64,000 bases of DNA from Megalobrama amblycephala (Eukaryota; Chordata; Actinopteri; Cypriniformes; Xenocyprididae). Below, piece after piece: positions 9,770 through 22,040 of this stretch (its first letter is position 1; the number at the start of each line of letters is the position of its first letter). The stretch lies in NCBI RefSeq assembly GCF_018812025.1, contig NC_063063.1, forward strand, positions 7,008,942 to 7,072,941. Direction: 5' to 3'. The notes beneath the pieces were generated by a model. It made no database searches, had not been told where the DNA came from, and saw only the letters and a program-made list of their open reading frames with translations. A program made the position numbers and the translations under genes.

Positions 9770-10680
9770 CAACAAGAACACAGCAACTTGCGATTATTTT
9801 GATAATCGATTAATATTGCGATTATTTCTTCAAATAATTGATTAATTGGATGGGGGAAAAGATACATTTTAATCAACTACTTACAGAATTGTTATTCCAC
9901 AACCTGTCCAATGTCATCCAACAATGTGCAATTTGAAATCAATGAAAACATATATATTGAATGTATCTATGTAGGCTATGTGCAATTAAACATTATGTGC
10001 AAAAACTGATTGCTTATCATTTGGAAGTAGAAGTTAAAATCCATTATCAGCTAAAAACCGAAAACTTATTATGCCTTTTGGCCGTTCATTTACACGAAAA
10101 CAGCGTTTTGGGGACCTGAAACGCAAGCTTTTGAAAACGGTTTCAAAGTGAAACACCCTAAATGTTAACTGCGAGGTAGGAAGAACACACATTCACTCAT
10201 CTGAACATAGGCCTATTATATTTGCTACGTTTTAGTAGTGCATTCCTGTTACTGCTCTTACTTGTGTTACATTTATGTTTATGATGCATGTGCTTACTGG
10301 CGCTTGTTCACTGAAGTCTGAAGTTTAACCAAAGACTTTAGATAACGGAGACGAGCCTTTATACAAAATGAAAATACTCTGTGACTTTTTTAACATTTGC
10401 AAATAAGGATTCAACCATAAAATGGAAATTATGCACTTAGGAAAGCGGTGCTCAAAAATTTTAATATGACGCATTCTCATGTTTGAATCAATCCGCAGAA
10501 GCTCACTCTCTGTCCTCCGATGTTAGATGCATTTTGTCCACACAAATGTATTATTCACTACTTTAAAGTGATGTGACTGATGTTTTCCATGAACACTGCG
10601 CAGATGCAATTAATCGTTAGTCAGATTCGCCGTCGATTATTTTCATTATCAATTATTATTAATTAGTTGTTGCTTTGTTT
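9770..10680. mobile_element. Possible decayed transposon with ATCGATTA-rich ends
   Basis: Near 9790-9850 the sequence repeats GATAATCGATTAAT and GATTAATTGG; near 10608-10670 it has ATTAATCGTTAGTCAG and CGTCGATTATTTTCATTATC. Such ATCGATTA-bearing ends recall fish hAT-like elements. No clean TIR or TSD can be drawn, so this is tentative. Confidence 0.3.
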
Positions 10681-10804
10681 CAGGATTCTGTTGGTTTTAT
10701 TTTGCAATAAAGACCGGTCGACTACAGTTTCCTACTTAAAGTTGCAATAAATAATCCTCAATAAGATTTTAATGGATTTTAAAAGGTTGGGTCTTTTATT
10801 TCAG

Positions 10805-10915
10805 AAATGCATTGAGTTGATGCCAGCTGACTTTGCCTCCCCGCTGGAAGAGGGCATGCCCGTTGATCTGTACTTCCATTATGTGGCTCCCCCACGTGTC
10901 CAAACACCTGAAAAG
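10805..10915 (+). CDS. cabcoco1: cabcoco1 exon: proline-rich end of CLAMP region
   Basis: This exon has 37 codons, phase 0 at both ends, with acceptor TATTTCAG and donor gtaaaa. It encodes KCIELMPADFASPLEEGM and then DLYFHYV and a PPRVQTPEK tail. The 'P-L-x-E-G-M-x-x-D-L' motif is shared with the C8orf74-type family. It lies 8.4 kb after the previous exon; that intron holds an LTR element and several MITEs. Confidence 0.9.
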
Positions 10916-12176
10916 GTAAAATGTTGTCTTTCCTGCCCTGTAATAATGCACTATCCAAAACTGTTGTAATGTATTTGGCTCGCAGTAAACTGTTGTATTC
11001 TTTTTGTGGTTCAGTCTTTGCTTGGAATTACCCTTTCAGAGAAGATGCGTTTCACATGTTTCTCATTTTCAGAGGAAACACAAATCTGCTTCCAAGTATG
11101 ACTAACCTTTTTCCTTAACAGACACAGTGCTGTACAGCTGGAGAACATAGACTGTACTGAGCAGAGGGAATCATATATTATAGCAGGAGGATTACATCAT
11201 AGCTCAATTGCTATCTTTACATTTTTTTTTTCAGTCCCCGAGAGAATTTTCTTTTGCAACTATTTCTGTATTCATGTATTTTTAATGATTTAAGTACAAA
11301 AAAAAAATGAATTTAGTATTTACTGTATATATAAATGTCATAAAAATGACACTCGCCTTTAAAGAGATCTATTCGACAATTTATCTATTTGACTTTCCCA
11401 CAGTCTTGGAAAATCTTGAAATATCAGGGATTTCCAGCACTGGAAAGAAGTCATGAAAATGAATAATATCATAAAAGTCGTGGGAATTTATGTCAGTGTT
11501 GCCCAGCTTTTCTTTGACCTTACAAATCCTTCTTTTCAACCCTTAATATGTAATTCCCACTTTTCATGATTCACTCAATCAAGTTGAATATCCTGTTTTT
11601 ATTGGACATATATGTAAGATTGCTGGAGTAAATTGATTGCATACTCTGCATTGCATATTTTAGAATATTTTAAGCTAGAAGTTGCACTTTGTGTGTGCAA
11701 TCTCTATATTATTATTAATATTTATTGAAATTATAATTGAAAAAAGAAAAATCCTTATCCCGGAAAAAAATTTGCCAAAACGTGTGGGTACTCGACCGCA
11801 GAATCTGCACAGTGTGCCATATCCTGAAAGTGTGTGCTGTTCAGAAAATGGCCACATGTAGGTGCTGTGCTACTACTTATTTATGATTTTCCCACACAAG
11901 ATACTTCAGTTCTGCCTTTCTACATGAACGCTCAATACATTTCCTCACTGCAATTTGACATTAAAAGCTAAGAAAAATAAATTGCTTTTAATGTTATTAA
12001 CTAATAGGCTTAGTATTTAATGTATCATTATATGCCATATATTTTAAAATGAGGTCAAAACCTAAACTTTTACCTATTTTGATTTTCATTGTACTCATTA
12101 ATTTTGTCTTGTAATCATTAACCTGGTTTTGCCACCACCAGTTATCTGCAGAAAGCCAGATGTGGAGAATGTGACT
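10916..12176. other. cabcoco1 intron segment, no recognised feature
   Basis: AT-rich DNA. No exon is needed here, because the flanking exons join in phase. I see no repeat ends. Confidence 0.4.
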
Positions 12177-12635
12177 AAAAGGATATTTCAGCCAAAACTG
12201 TCATTTATTATTTACTCACCCTCATATCGTTCTAAACCTACATGCTGTTTTTATGGAGACACAAAAAGAGAATTTTGAGAATCTTTATGATGCTCTTTTC
12301 CATACAATATTTACACTATGTATAGGCCTGTCATGATTACTGATTAATAATCTGGTCTTGGTTTTTCAATCTAATCGCAGTTATTTCATAAAGCAATAAT
12401 TGTGCAGTATAAATTATATCACATTTTGCCAAAGAATATAAATAAACACAGTTGTCCTTCATACGTAATGAATGTTTGCAGGTTTAATCAGATTATGCTG
12501 TCCAACGATTAATCGAATCCAAAATAAAAGTTTGTGTTTACATATAGTATATGTGTTTATTGTGTATATTTATTATGTATATATAAATACACACACATAC
12601 ATGAATTTATTTAAGAAATATTTACACACACACAC

Positions 12636-12667
<32 letters not shown>

Positions 12668-13464
12668 ATATATATATGTGTGTATTGGCCTATTTTATTA
12701 TATTTTTTTTATTATATTATATTATATTATATTATATAAACGTATTGGGCATACATCAGGCTTTTTTAAGTGACACGAACAAAACTAATAATTTTTTAAT
12801 TTTTATGACAAATGACCGTTCACAAAGACCCGCCCCCTTTAGTTACTGTTGCTACGTCCAACAAGTCAATGCCGATCTCTCGGCACACATCATGTTCTCA
12901 CACAGTGAAAAATACATCGCGGAGCAAAGAGGACACTGACAGCGCGTCGACAGACAAGACAGAGCAGGTTACTTTTGATATGAAACAAAGTCTCAAATTT
13001 CAAATTTTGTCATTTTTAAAGAAATTTGTAAACAATAAATACCGTTTTGTGGCTCTTTAATGTGTCGTGACCGATCGCTGTAGCGCCTCGTGAACCGATC
13101 ATCTCTTCCTACTAGTTAATTTATAGCATCAAATAAACATGAATGAACATCAGAAGGAATGTTGTTTCAATCGTGGAAAGATGTCAGTACACATCATTTT
13201 TCAAGTTCAAGTTCACCTATATTAATCTGCTAACTCCCTAACTGCTTTGTCGGACAAAATGGCGGATTCGGCATTATGATTGGTTAGATCGCCTGTCAAT
13301 CAAACTCCTGGCGAATGTCAGCACAAATTTCAAGTAAATGTGCTGCAAAATAATGCTTTATAAAATCTGTTTCCTGCACGGATGAAATATTTTGTGTTTG
13401 GAATGACATTAAGGTGAATAAATAATGAAAACATTTTTATTTATGGGTGAACTATTTCTTTAAA
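12177..13464. mobile_element. Diverged Angel-type MITE with internal insertions
   Basis: A weak left end (AAAAGGATATTTCAGCC, then TTTACTCACCCTCATATCG) and right end (GGAATGACATTAAGGTGAAT, TTTATGGGTGAACTATTTC, TTTAAA) are 1.3 kb apart. Between them are TA/CA microsatellites and a block (about 12820-13340) of unknown origin. The right end lies 12 bases before the cabcoco1 exon at 13476. Confidence 0.6.
12540..12740. repeat. Microsatellite cluster (CA/TA/TG and ATTAT)
   Basis: Runs of ACACAC, TATATA and TGTGTG at about 12585-12680 are followed by repeated TTATA/ATTAT units to about 12740. Open frames over it are artefacts of the repeat. Confidence 0.85.
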
Positions 13465-13475
13465 TGACCTTATAG

Positions 13476-13622
13476 TGCACGGAGGAATCTCAGGAGGAGA
13501 ATATGGAAGAACCTGGAAAAGCTGAGCTAGAAGAAAGTCCAGAGGATCACATGGGCTTCAGTGTGGAAGATGTTCGAGAGGTGTTGAGGGAAATGACCCA
13601 GGAGATGTTAGCAAAACTGCAG
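13476..13622 (+). CDS. cabcoco1: cabcoco1 exon: acidic, predicted coiled-coil segment
   Basis: This exon has 49 codons, phase 0 at both ends, with acceptor CCTTATAG and donor gtatac. The encoded segment is very acidic at first (EESQEENMEEPGKAELEESP) and then likely helical (FSVEDVREVLREMTQEMLAKLQ). That fits the coiled-coil part expected of a ciliary structural protein. The acceptor's pyrimidine tract is made partly by the right end of an Angel-type MITE that stops about 12 bases upstream. Confidence 0.88.
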
Positions 13623-13708
13623 GTATACACCCTTGAGCAAATAACAAGCCTTCCGAGTAGCCTTTTATAACAGCCTGTTTATCAGAAATAATATACTGAT
13701 TACTACCA

Positions 13709-13713
<5 letters not shown>

Positions 13714-13741
<28 letters not shown>
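13714..13741. repeat. (AG)n microsatellite
   Basis: About fourteen AG dinucleotides just after the cabcoco1 exon ending at 13622. Confidence 0.9.
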
Positions 13742-13745
<4 letters not shown>

Positions 13746-14139
13746 ATTGTTTTTCATTTCGCATGAGTCAGTTTCCACAAGAATTGCATTCATGGCTTGA
13801 GGGCAGGAATATCACAGATAGCATTAATAAAACATCTTAAAAGGCAAATAATGAATAACAGACTATGTATCGAAACAGCATTTCTGAAAATATCATGGTT
13901 CCGCTCATGTACTCCCACAAACCTCCACCCACAGTGTGATTATGCCAAGAAAAAAAGAATCCTAAATTAAAACCTGAATATCGCTCTCCTGCTTAATATC
14001 ATTGGTATTCTCTGCATAACCTAAAGTACATTAGACAGCTGCTGGCAGATATCGTGATTAATTTTACGCTAGACTTAAGGTGGAATTGAATTACTGTGAC
14101 TGCCACGATTGCACAAACCAACCAGGGAGATTGCTAAAT

Positions 14140-15075
14140 TGTGTCATCTCTATCACAAGTTTTTGCACGCCAAATTTTTGGGAGGTTTGAGACGGCAAAG
14201 GTTGCCGTGGGCCGCGCCGTCAAGACACGAGCAGGAGGGGCTAGAAAGACATACATAATTTTTCACTTTGATGGGAATAATGATTATGGGGGTCATTCAA
14301 TTCTCCTGCCATGTTCCATGAAGACCTTTGTCGTCTGTGTGACAAGCCTTTATTTCAAATGGCAAACGCTCTGTAATTTGAGAGCCCATTTGTAGTGGCT
14401 TGTGTGTGCATCTTACATCTGAGTGATACGCTGTAGAGCCGCCGCTATTTCCATCAATTCTCCTGGGCTTTTCCTCTCCTTTTAATGTCAGAGGAAGGTC
14501 AATTACATATATCACTTTGCTAAATATAACCTCATGTAAAACGATTGGTAAAAATCTTGCTGCTTCAATAGATTCTATTGTGTTGTTTTTTTTCTATGCT
14601 AATTGTAACCAGTATGGCTCAGGGGTGCGGATGAAGTCACTGTGAAGCATGCTTAATATCACATCCATCCACATTGAGTTTGAAGTGTTTGCTACATCCA
14701 TATTTATTCCTTTCCATTTGTTTTTTTTCCCTTGAATATTATTCTTGTTTCAAAAGTTCCCAGGAATGCCATGACTCTGTGGATCTCATCATACCTAATA
14801 TGGTAGAAACACTGAAAATTACAAATGCTGGAATTACTGAGAATGACTTCCTTACCAATAACATTACCATTCCAGATGTGGACCAGAGGCATTCAATATG
14901 CCTTTGTGCTGGTCGAGAAAATTCACAGCACAAATTGTGTTGTGCGTTTTTATTTAAAGCTGGAACATTGCGTACAAATATGCACAAGTACAATAGATTG
15001 TTTTACAGCGAGTCAATGAATGCCATGAACCTTTCATCACAAGATCAAGAAGGAAAAATAAATAGAATTTAGTAG
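14140..15075. other. Unique, structured intronic block, candidate conserved element
   Basis: This intronic stretch has balanced base composition, no repeat termini and many mixed TAAT and octamer-like words, unlike the flanking AT-rich DNA. Stop codons are sparse in several frames: a 132-residue frame at 14674-15072 on +, and 84- and 62-residue frames on -, overlap. None shows a domain or splice context, so a non-coding conserved element is a better guess than a gene. Confidence 0.3.
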
Positions 15076-15505
15076 GACTGTGATGTTTTTGTTTTTACAT
15101 TGTGACATTATGTATTCTCTTTTCTGTAATATTTGCTGTGTATTTTATTCACGAGGGTTTATTTATCTATTTTGTAATACTCATTCTCAAAGGTGATTTA
15201 TATATATATATATAAACATACTTTTTTCATAGCTTGTCTGTAACAAAAGTTATGGTTATCTGAAGTCGGCTAATCGCTCTGATTTCCAGGAACGGAATTT
15301 TGAGAAAAACAGGTTTAAATAACTGTCACCCCCTTTTTTCGCACAGACATGAAAATGCACTATCCAAACATAAATGGTTGTAATTCAAGAATGCTTTGGA
15401 ATATAGACCTAAGGTTGGTCTTGTTTTAAAGAAGACACGTGACAGATTTTTGTAGAAGTGAAATAAATTATGAAAGTGAAATAATAAAAAAAAACTGATA
15501 GAAGT

Positions 15506-16167
15506 TTAAAGGTTTAGTTCACCCAAAAATGAAAATAATGTCATATATTACTCACCCTCATGCCTTCATTAATCTTCGGAACGCAAATTGAGATATTTTT
15601 GTTGAAATCTGATGGCTCCGTGAGGCCTGTGAGTTCATGTGAGTACAGTGGTTCAATATTAATATTATAAAGTGACGAGAATATTTTTGGTGTGGCAAAA
15701 AACAAAACAAAATAATGACTTATTTAGTGATGGCCGATTTCAAAACCCTGCTTCAGGAAGCATCGGAGCATAAATGAATCAGCGTGTCGAATCAGCGGTT
15801 CGGAGCGCCAAAGTCACGTGATTTCAGCAGTTTGGCGGTTTGACGCGATCTGAATCATGATTCGATACGCTGATTCATTATGCTCTGAAGCGTCATGAAG
15901 CAGTGTTTTGAAATCGACCATCACTATATAAGTCGTTATTTTGTTTTTTTGGCGCACCAAAAATATTCTCGTCGCTTTGTATTATTAATATTTTTTTTTT
16001 AAATTATATTATTATAATATTCATATTGAATCACTGAGCCATCGGATTTCAACTAAAATATCTTAATTTGTGTTCTGAAGATTAACAAATGTCTTACAGG
16101 TGTGGAACAGCATGAGTGTGAGTAATAAATGACATATTTTTCATTTTTGGGTGAACTAACCCTTTAA
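15506..16167. mobile_element. Angel-type palindromic MITE, complete (662 bp)
   Basis: Left end TTAAAGGTTTAGTTCACCC, right end GGGTGAACTAACCCTTTAA. Its arms are inverted copies with GGAGCGCCAAAGTCACGTGA near the centre. The core is shared with the elements at 23841 and 59152, which defines one subfamily. It lies in the last cabcoco1 intron. Confidence 0.88.
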
Positions 16168-16730
16168 GTTTATGAAAATGTAAAAATATAATTGTTTATA
16201 TTTTATAATAATATACTACAAAACATGTTTTAATCTTAAACTGCAAGAAAATCAAAGCCAAAAATGTAAACATTCCAAATTTTAGGTTGATATAAAAATG
16301 AGCTTTCAGTAAGATTTTGTTGGGCGCAGTACCAAATATTTTCACTAGATGTCACCCAAGCTCCATATCTGACCATTTAAGTGCGCCTCCATTTATTTGA
16401 GCGATCTCAACCATATATTTCTATTTTATTAAGTAGACATCCTATTCAGAAGTAGTTTAGCAGTATTTGATTTGAATTCAACCTCCAAACACATAATTCG
16501 AACATGTGTGTTCATTATAGCTCCGTTGTTCTCCGCCTCTTCACGATAACATTGTATTAGAAAAAAAATCTTTGCGTGCATTAGTTTATACAGGACTGGC
16601 GGGAAATTTGCATGAATACACCTTCATTCTACATGTTATGTGGTTTATTTTGGTAGGTGAACTGTCTTTGTAGTGTTACGAGAGGGAAAGCTATGGGCGT
16701 TTTTTTTCTCTGTTTTCTTAAACAGTAGAA

Positions 16731-16987
16731 CACACCAAGCCGACTGTCGGCCGTCGGGCAGTTTTTGTTTGTCGGCCGACTAAGTTTTCTCAGTGTGTTC
16801 CGCACCGTCGGCTGAAGTTGGTCCTCGTCGGCCAAAGTTGGAGCTCGTCGGTCCGTCGGGCCATCTGATCATTCTCATTGGCTGTTCAGCTACTGCCACC
16901 TGCTGGTTCAGAAAGGCATTTCATCTCACGCAGGCGCAGAACTGACGTGCTACTTGGCCATCGGCTGTTGAGCGTCGGTTTGGTGTG
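16731..16987. mobile_element. MITE with CACACCAAGCCGAC termini
   Basis: Ends CACACCAAGCCGAC (16731-16744) and GTCGGTTTGGTGTG (16974-16987) are inverted copies at 13 of 14 positions. The interior is GC-rich, with repeated GTCGGC words. The TSD is not clear, so the superfamily is open (hAT is likely). Confidence 0.65.
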
Positions 16988-16999
16988 TCAGGCCAACTT

Positions 17000-17820
17000 T
17001 GATTTGTTAATTACTTAATTTATTTTTATTCTTAAATGTGATTATTATTACTGTAATACAATAATATAATGTACAATACAATACTGTAACAATAAAAATC
17101 TATACATTTTTTTATGAAATCAACATCAATAAAGCTCATAAAATAAAATACTATAAAATGTACTAATGGAATTGGAGTGAAAATATGAAATTTAGTATAA
17201 AAACAATCAAGTCTATTTTTAGGACCATTATTTTATTTTATTTTTTATATATTATTATTATTACTTTATTTATTTTATTTTAATTGTGACATTATGTATT
17301 CTTATTTCTGTAATATTTTATTTATTAAAATTGAATTATTCATTTATTTTCATTCTTCCCAAAGGTGATTATCATTACTGTAATACAATAATATAATATA
17401 CTACAATAATAGTATAACGTAATAATACGATGTTTTTTTGTGTGAAATCAGCACCAATTAAAGGCCATAAAATAAAACCCTATAAAATATGCTACTATAA
17501 TAAGTGGAATACAGTAAAAAACAATCAAGCTTATTTTTAAGGACCATTAAAGCTTTTTTTTTTTTTTTTTTTTGAGATTGGCATCAATTAAATGCCATAA
17601 AATAAAATACTACATTGTGTATGTTATTTTTTTTACATTTTTTTTTTTTTTTTTTTTTTTTTACTATTATTAGAACGAGAAATATAGGGGGCAGATGTAT
17701 AGAAATGTCATGAAAATAATGTCACAATGCAAAAAAATTGTAATAGTCCAATAGGCTTCACATTTTTGAAGCAAAACAGATTTTTTTTTTTTTCCCTCTT
17801 GCTTTTGGGCTGAAATATGA
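17000..17820. repeat. AT-rich intron with imperfect internal duplication and poly-T runs
   Basis: Two similar stretches (about 17030-17220 and 17350-17540) share GTGATTATTATTACTGTAAT-type sequence, 'TGAAATCA-CA-CAAT', 'CCATAAAATAAAA' and 'ACAATCAAG'. Long T runs follow at about 17556-17573 and 17639-17662. This is an old tandem duplication in the last cabcoco1 intron. Confidence 0.55.
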
Positions 17821-17913
17821 CCCCCACCCCGAGATTCACTCATCTAACTGTAATCTCCACCCTGGATCAGTTTGGCGTTTTTATGGATGTACAAATTCTT
17901 GTGTGTTCAACAG

Positions 17914-17997
17914 GGCGACTTCACAGAGAAACTGCGAGTTCATGAGGAGACCTACATCTCGAGGTTAGAACGACTTCAAAAAGGGTCTTCCAAATAG
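17914..17997 (+). CDS. cabcoco1: cabcoco1 terminal exon with stop codon
   Basis: After acceptor TTCAACAG come 27 codons (GDFTEKLRVHEETYISRLER and a basic GSSK end) and a TAG stop at 17995-17997. Phase 0 matches the previous exon. The helix continues the coiled coil. Exons in the window give 272 residues, close to the length I recall for long human CABCOCO1 isoforms, so probably only a short first exon is missing. Confidence 0.88.
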   Translation, partial: GDFTEKLRVHEETYISRLERLQKGSSK

Positions 17998-18052
17998 CAC
18001 TGATGAGATGCCAAGAGGATTTCCCACCAGTATTTATTAATTCAAGTCCTAA

Positions 18053-18058
18053 AATAAA
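18053..18058 (+). terminator. poly(A) signal AATAAA of cabcoco1
   Basis: A canonical AATAAA lies 56 bases after the cabcoco1 stop codon, implying a very short 3' UTR. Such hexamers are common in AT-rich DNA, so position relative to the stop is the main support. Confidence 0.6.
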
Positions 18059-19560
18059 ACAGAATATGGCACTCGCGGTTTATACAGCCAAATTCTCTTA
18101 ATTTACTGTAAAATTTATTCACTTAGGTTTCACTTTTGTCAAGCAAAATTGCTTCATCAGTTTGTACGAGGTTGATAATAGATTAAATAAATGACTTTCT
18201 GGTGACTTTCTTGATTTATTCAGCAAGATAAAATGATGAATATGAAATGCAGGATCATATTCATGGAATCAAAAAGGGAACAGCGTATCTAATTAAGTTG
18301 TTTGTATAAGGTTTTTGTGGCACCTTTCCCACAAGTCATTAGCTGTCTGAAAGTAGCCCAGCACTATGGCAACGCTGTGTAACTCAGCCTAAATAGCTGA
18401 GTTGCCATATAAAGTGATGTATTATTAAAGCTGAATAGTGACTTTTCCACTGCATTTGAGAAAACCCACATACAACTATAAATATAGCCGGCAGTACATA
18501 TGAAAAAGAATGCTGATTATTTTCTATCTCTCTGCTCTTATTTGCGGAGCACGATTATTTCACATCACAAAGACATTCTGCATGTGCAATGCCGTCAAAG
18601 ATTATTATTGTTGAATTATTAATTTGGTTCATGTCATTCCTATTATTAAAGGTCTCAGTATACATTCCTAGTTATACTCAAACAGATTGTGATTGATGGA
18701 AAAAAAACTGGTCCATTTAATCTGTGCTTCAGTATATCAAATTACAGCAATATTCCTCCATGCCTCTATGTTTTTACGGCCTGTTGATTTAGCTCTTCAT
18801 TAGCCTTTCCGCTCCAGTGTTGACATGTTGCGGTGAAGTTAGCTGCTTACACGGGATGCCTTGAAAACATGTTCAAACAGTTTGAGTGCTGTTTTGGAGC
18901 CGTTCTTTTTGTTCCCAAACTGATTGATAGAGTAATTCCTGAGCCAAGAGCTTGATGACCTTTCAGCTCATAGACAACAACAGTCCCTCTACTGGCCAAT
19001 GGAGTACATTAAAAAATGACTTCCTACTTACTGGAGGGGTGGGAAAAAAATGGTGTCGGATTTACTTTGAAACAGTTTTAACCCTTAAACACATCGGGTC
19101 TTTAGCGACCCGGGACGTCATTTACTACCTTACTACCTTTTTCAGCCTTATTAGTATTCCTTAATCTATACATTAAAAGCAATATAACAAGAAAAAATAT
19201 ATAAAAGAATTACTGTTTTCTGATTGTATTGGGTCGCTAACGACCAGAGGTACGTGGTAGCGTAAGTATATTTTTTCTTAATAACAATTGAATCTCTGAT
19301 GACTCAATAAGTGCAATTCATATTTATTCCTCAAGGAGGCAATGTCTGATACACAATGAAACCAACTTTGAGTTGAATAAAATGTTTTCCTTGAGACAAT
19401 GCACCATTCAAAGGCATATGCTATTTTTTATCCAAAACGCTCTTCACCGACTAAAAATTGCAAGTGGTAGATTGTGGTTCTAGTGCAGATATAATGTGAT
19501 TGGCATTTTAAAACATAATTGATCATTAATTTGATTATTTTCCTACTTCATGTTTCAACA
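18059..19560. other. Intergenic unique DNA after cabcoco1
   Basis: No gene is visible. The block 18300-18950 is compositionally balanced and free of repeat ends, so it could hold regulatory sequence. Near 19095-19255 two 'GGGTCG-TAGCGACC'-like halves (CGGGTCTTTAGCGACCCG and GGGTCGCTAACGACC) suggest remnants of a small repeat. Confidence 0.35.
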
Positions 19561-19714
19561 TTAGGGATAGTTCACCCAAAAATTGAAAATTCTGTCATTA
19601 TTTGCTCAGCCTCAAGTTATGAATTTCTTTCTTGTGGTGAACACAAAAAAGATATAATGAAGAATATTGGAAACCAAACAGTTTTTATTATTTTGGGGTG
19701 TACTATCCCTTTAA
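19561..19714. mobile_element. Short Angel-type MITE (154 bp)
   Basis: Starts TTAGGGATAGTTCACCC and ends TACTATCCCTTTAA. This compact form keeps only the outer parts of both arms. Confidence 0.85.
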
Positions 19715-19948
19715 ATATGTAAAAATAGGATAATTCTTGTCAGACCTGACAGTTTCTTGAGGTCTTTAACTGATAAATAGCTTTAGAAACTATGTTATTA
19801 ACTGTGATTATCTACTGATGATTTAAAACAATGTTATTTATAATTAATTGTATGATTTAAGTAGTAATAATGAATAATTATTAATAATATAATAACAATA
19901 CTTTACTGTAACATAATAATGATAATAATAATACGGCTAAAGACAATG

Positions 19949-20796
19949 TTAAAGGGGTCATAAAATGCCACTTTTACAATATGTAAAATAAGTCTCTGAT
20001 GTCCCCAGAGTTTGTATGTGAAGTTTCAGCTCAAAATACCACACAGATCATTTTTATAGCATGTTAAATTTGACACTTTTTGAGGGTGAGCAAAAACGCT
20101 GTTTTTGTGTGTGTCCCTTTAAATGCAAATGAGCTGCTGCTCCTAAGAAGAGGGCGGAGTTTCAAGAGCTCAGCTTAGCAGCTCCAGTTACCTCAGGAAG
20201 ACTTACTGAAAATGTCAGGAACTGTTCAGACTTTTATGTTCTAACAATGATGGAGAGACACAAGAAGAAGTGACAACATGTAGAATACAACAGGATGTTT
20301 CTGAATGGTTAGCTGATAAATTTATGTAGCTGATGTGGAGTTAACTATCTTAAAGTCATTGATTAGCATATTCTGTCATGATAATCTTTAAATTGTGGGA
20401 ACTGTTGTAAGATCCTACAGAGCCAGAGAATATATGCTGCATGAAGATAGAACAGGTATAGTTTAGTTTAATCACGGTATAACTTATGTCGTCATCTTAC
20501 TTTTATGACATGCTATTGCATTTGTGTTATGTACTGTATTGCAATAACATGGCCTCACCCCTTTGTTGCGTGTTCTCAGGGGCAGGGTTTATGTAAATTT
20601 TAGGGTTGAGTGATGTCACTAATCCCAGGAAGAAGCTCGTTGAAGTCCTTAAAAAGCAATTTCTTTAAAAGAAAATATCTCCCTTTGCATTGAACTTTGA
20701 GCATCATAACTTTGCAGATGTCGTTTATGCTCAAACAGCAACATTACACACTAACTAAAGTTAAAAAAGTGAAATCATAATCAGCCTCCCCTTTAA
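19949..20796. mobile_element. TTAA MITE, 'TTAAAGGGG' family, complete (848 bp)
   Basis: Left end TTAAAGGGGTCATAAAATGC, right end CAGCCTCCCCTTTAA. Inside the left end is a segment read on the minus strand as TATTTTGAGCTGAAACTTCA, which is also found in the elements ending at 24989, 58797 and 61893. The four are relatives. Confidence 0.78.
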
Positions 20797-22040
20797 TAAT
20801 AGGATTTTTGGAATGTGAGGGTTTACAGTCATTAATTGAACTATTTCAGGACTTTTATTTTTAGGATAATTCTTGTCAGATATGACAGTTTCATGAGGTT
20901 TTTAAATGATAAATCGCTTTAAACACTTTATCATTTAGTGTGATTATTTTACTGATGATTTACTATATTTAATTGATCATTTTTTTAAACTAATTTTATT
21001 ATAATTTAATTAGTAATAATGAATAATTATTGTTATACTTAATATAATACTTATTATATATTATTTACTGTTGGCTAAAGACAATGTTAATAATAAGAGT
21101 CATTACAGTCATTAATGAACCATTTCTGGACTTTTTAATGAGACATGCATGACTGCGTTCATTGGTCCTTTTTATCTTGGGGATGAGGTCACCTTAAGTA
21201 AGAATAAATAATGCTTCCTGTATATCCGTTACAAGATGTGTTACTTTTTTAAATGCAGTTTTTGTCTCCAGCGGATGCCGGCAACAATCATGTTTTCATT
21301 TGCAATCTGTGCGACATCTAAATACATTAAAACCTTTGGTTTTACTAAATCAAGCTAATTAGAAATGAGGATACAGTTGCAGCCAAACTATTGTGTATCT
21401 TTGCTGAGTGATTAAAAACATTCCTGAACATTTGACGACGTGATGATTTATAGCTTTAATCATCCCCAAAATAGCTGGAAGGAGCCCGATGTGCTGGCAG
21501 CAGATTTTTTCCATGGTACTTATTTCACAACAAACCCACTTCAAGCATAAGAAAGCTTTCCTGTTGACGCATTGTAACATCATGCTTTGCGCTTTATTAA
21601 ATTAAGCAGTACATAAATGGAGGACAATAACAAGGGCAGATGGGCTCTGGGCTTCCAGTTGTTCATCTTGTTTTGCTCACTATTGAATTTGTCATGCCGT
21701 GGCAGCACTGAAACACTTTTCCTACTTCTGCCAAAATCCACATTTCCCCCAGTCACTTTTCCAGGCTGATCTCATTGGGAGTGCTATTAATTGTGATCAA
21801 ATGCTTTTCCGAACGCTCTCTTTGCACATGGCCGCATAGCTGTGGTGCCCTGTGAAACCTAATCGGCCCGTTTCTCGAGCGCTCAGACGTGACACGGTCA
21901 GAATGACAGGCTCAGGTTTGCCTACAGAATAAGGCTTGGTAAAAAACGAGATGGATTGGCTATATCTGTGTGTATGTGCCACATGTACACGCTTAAAAAT
22001 AAAGGTTCTTTATTGAAACTTCTGAGAGGTTTTTTTCCCC
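20797..22040. other. Intergenic unique DNA
   Basis: No gene is visible. A direct repeat of 'GGATAATTCTTGTCAGA' sequence (about 19728 and 20862) with similar TTTACTGATGATTTA-containing flanks shows a duplicated AT-rich segment flanking the MITE at 19949. The block 21150-21990 looks unique and structured. Confidence 0.35.

Noticed and set aside
12472..12939. 155-residue frame rich in Tyr, Ile and His
   Set aside because: It translates CA/TA/TG and TTATA microsatellites.
14674..15072. 132-residue open frame in a cabcoco1 intron
   Set aside because: No family resemblance and no splice context; two minus-strand frames overlap it. A stop-poor unique block is more likely.
873..17997. Identification of the left gene as C8orf74 rather than cabcoco1
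   Set aside because: The residues resemble both members of the family, but the neighbour arid5b matches the CABCOCO1 locus; C8orf74 is next to SOX7 and RP1L1 in human, neither of which is seen here.
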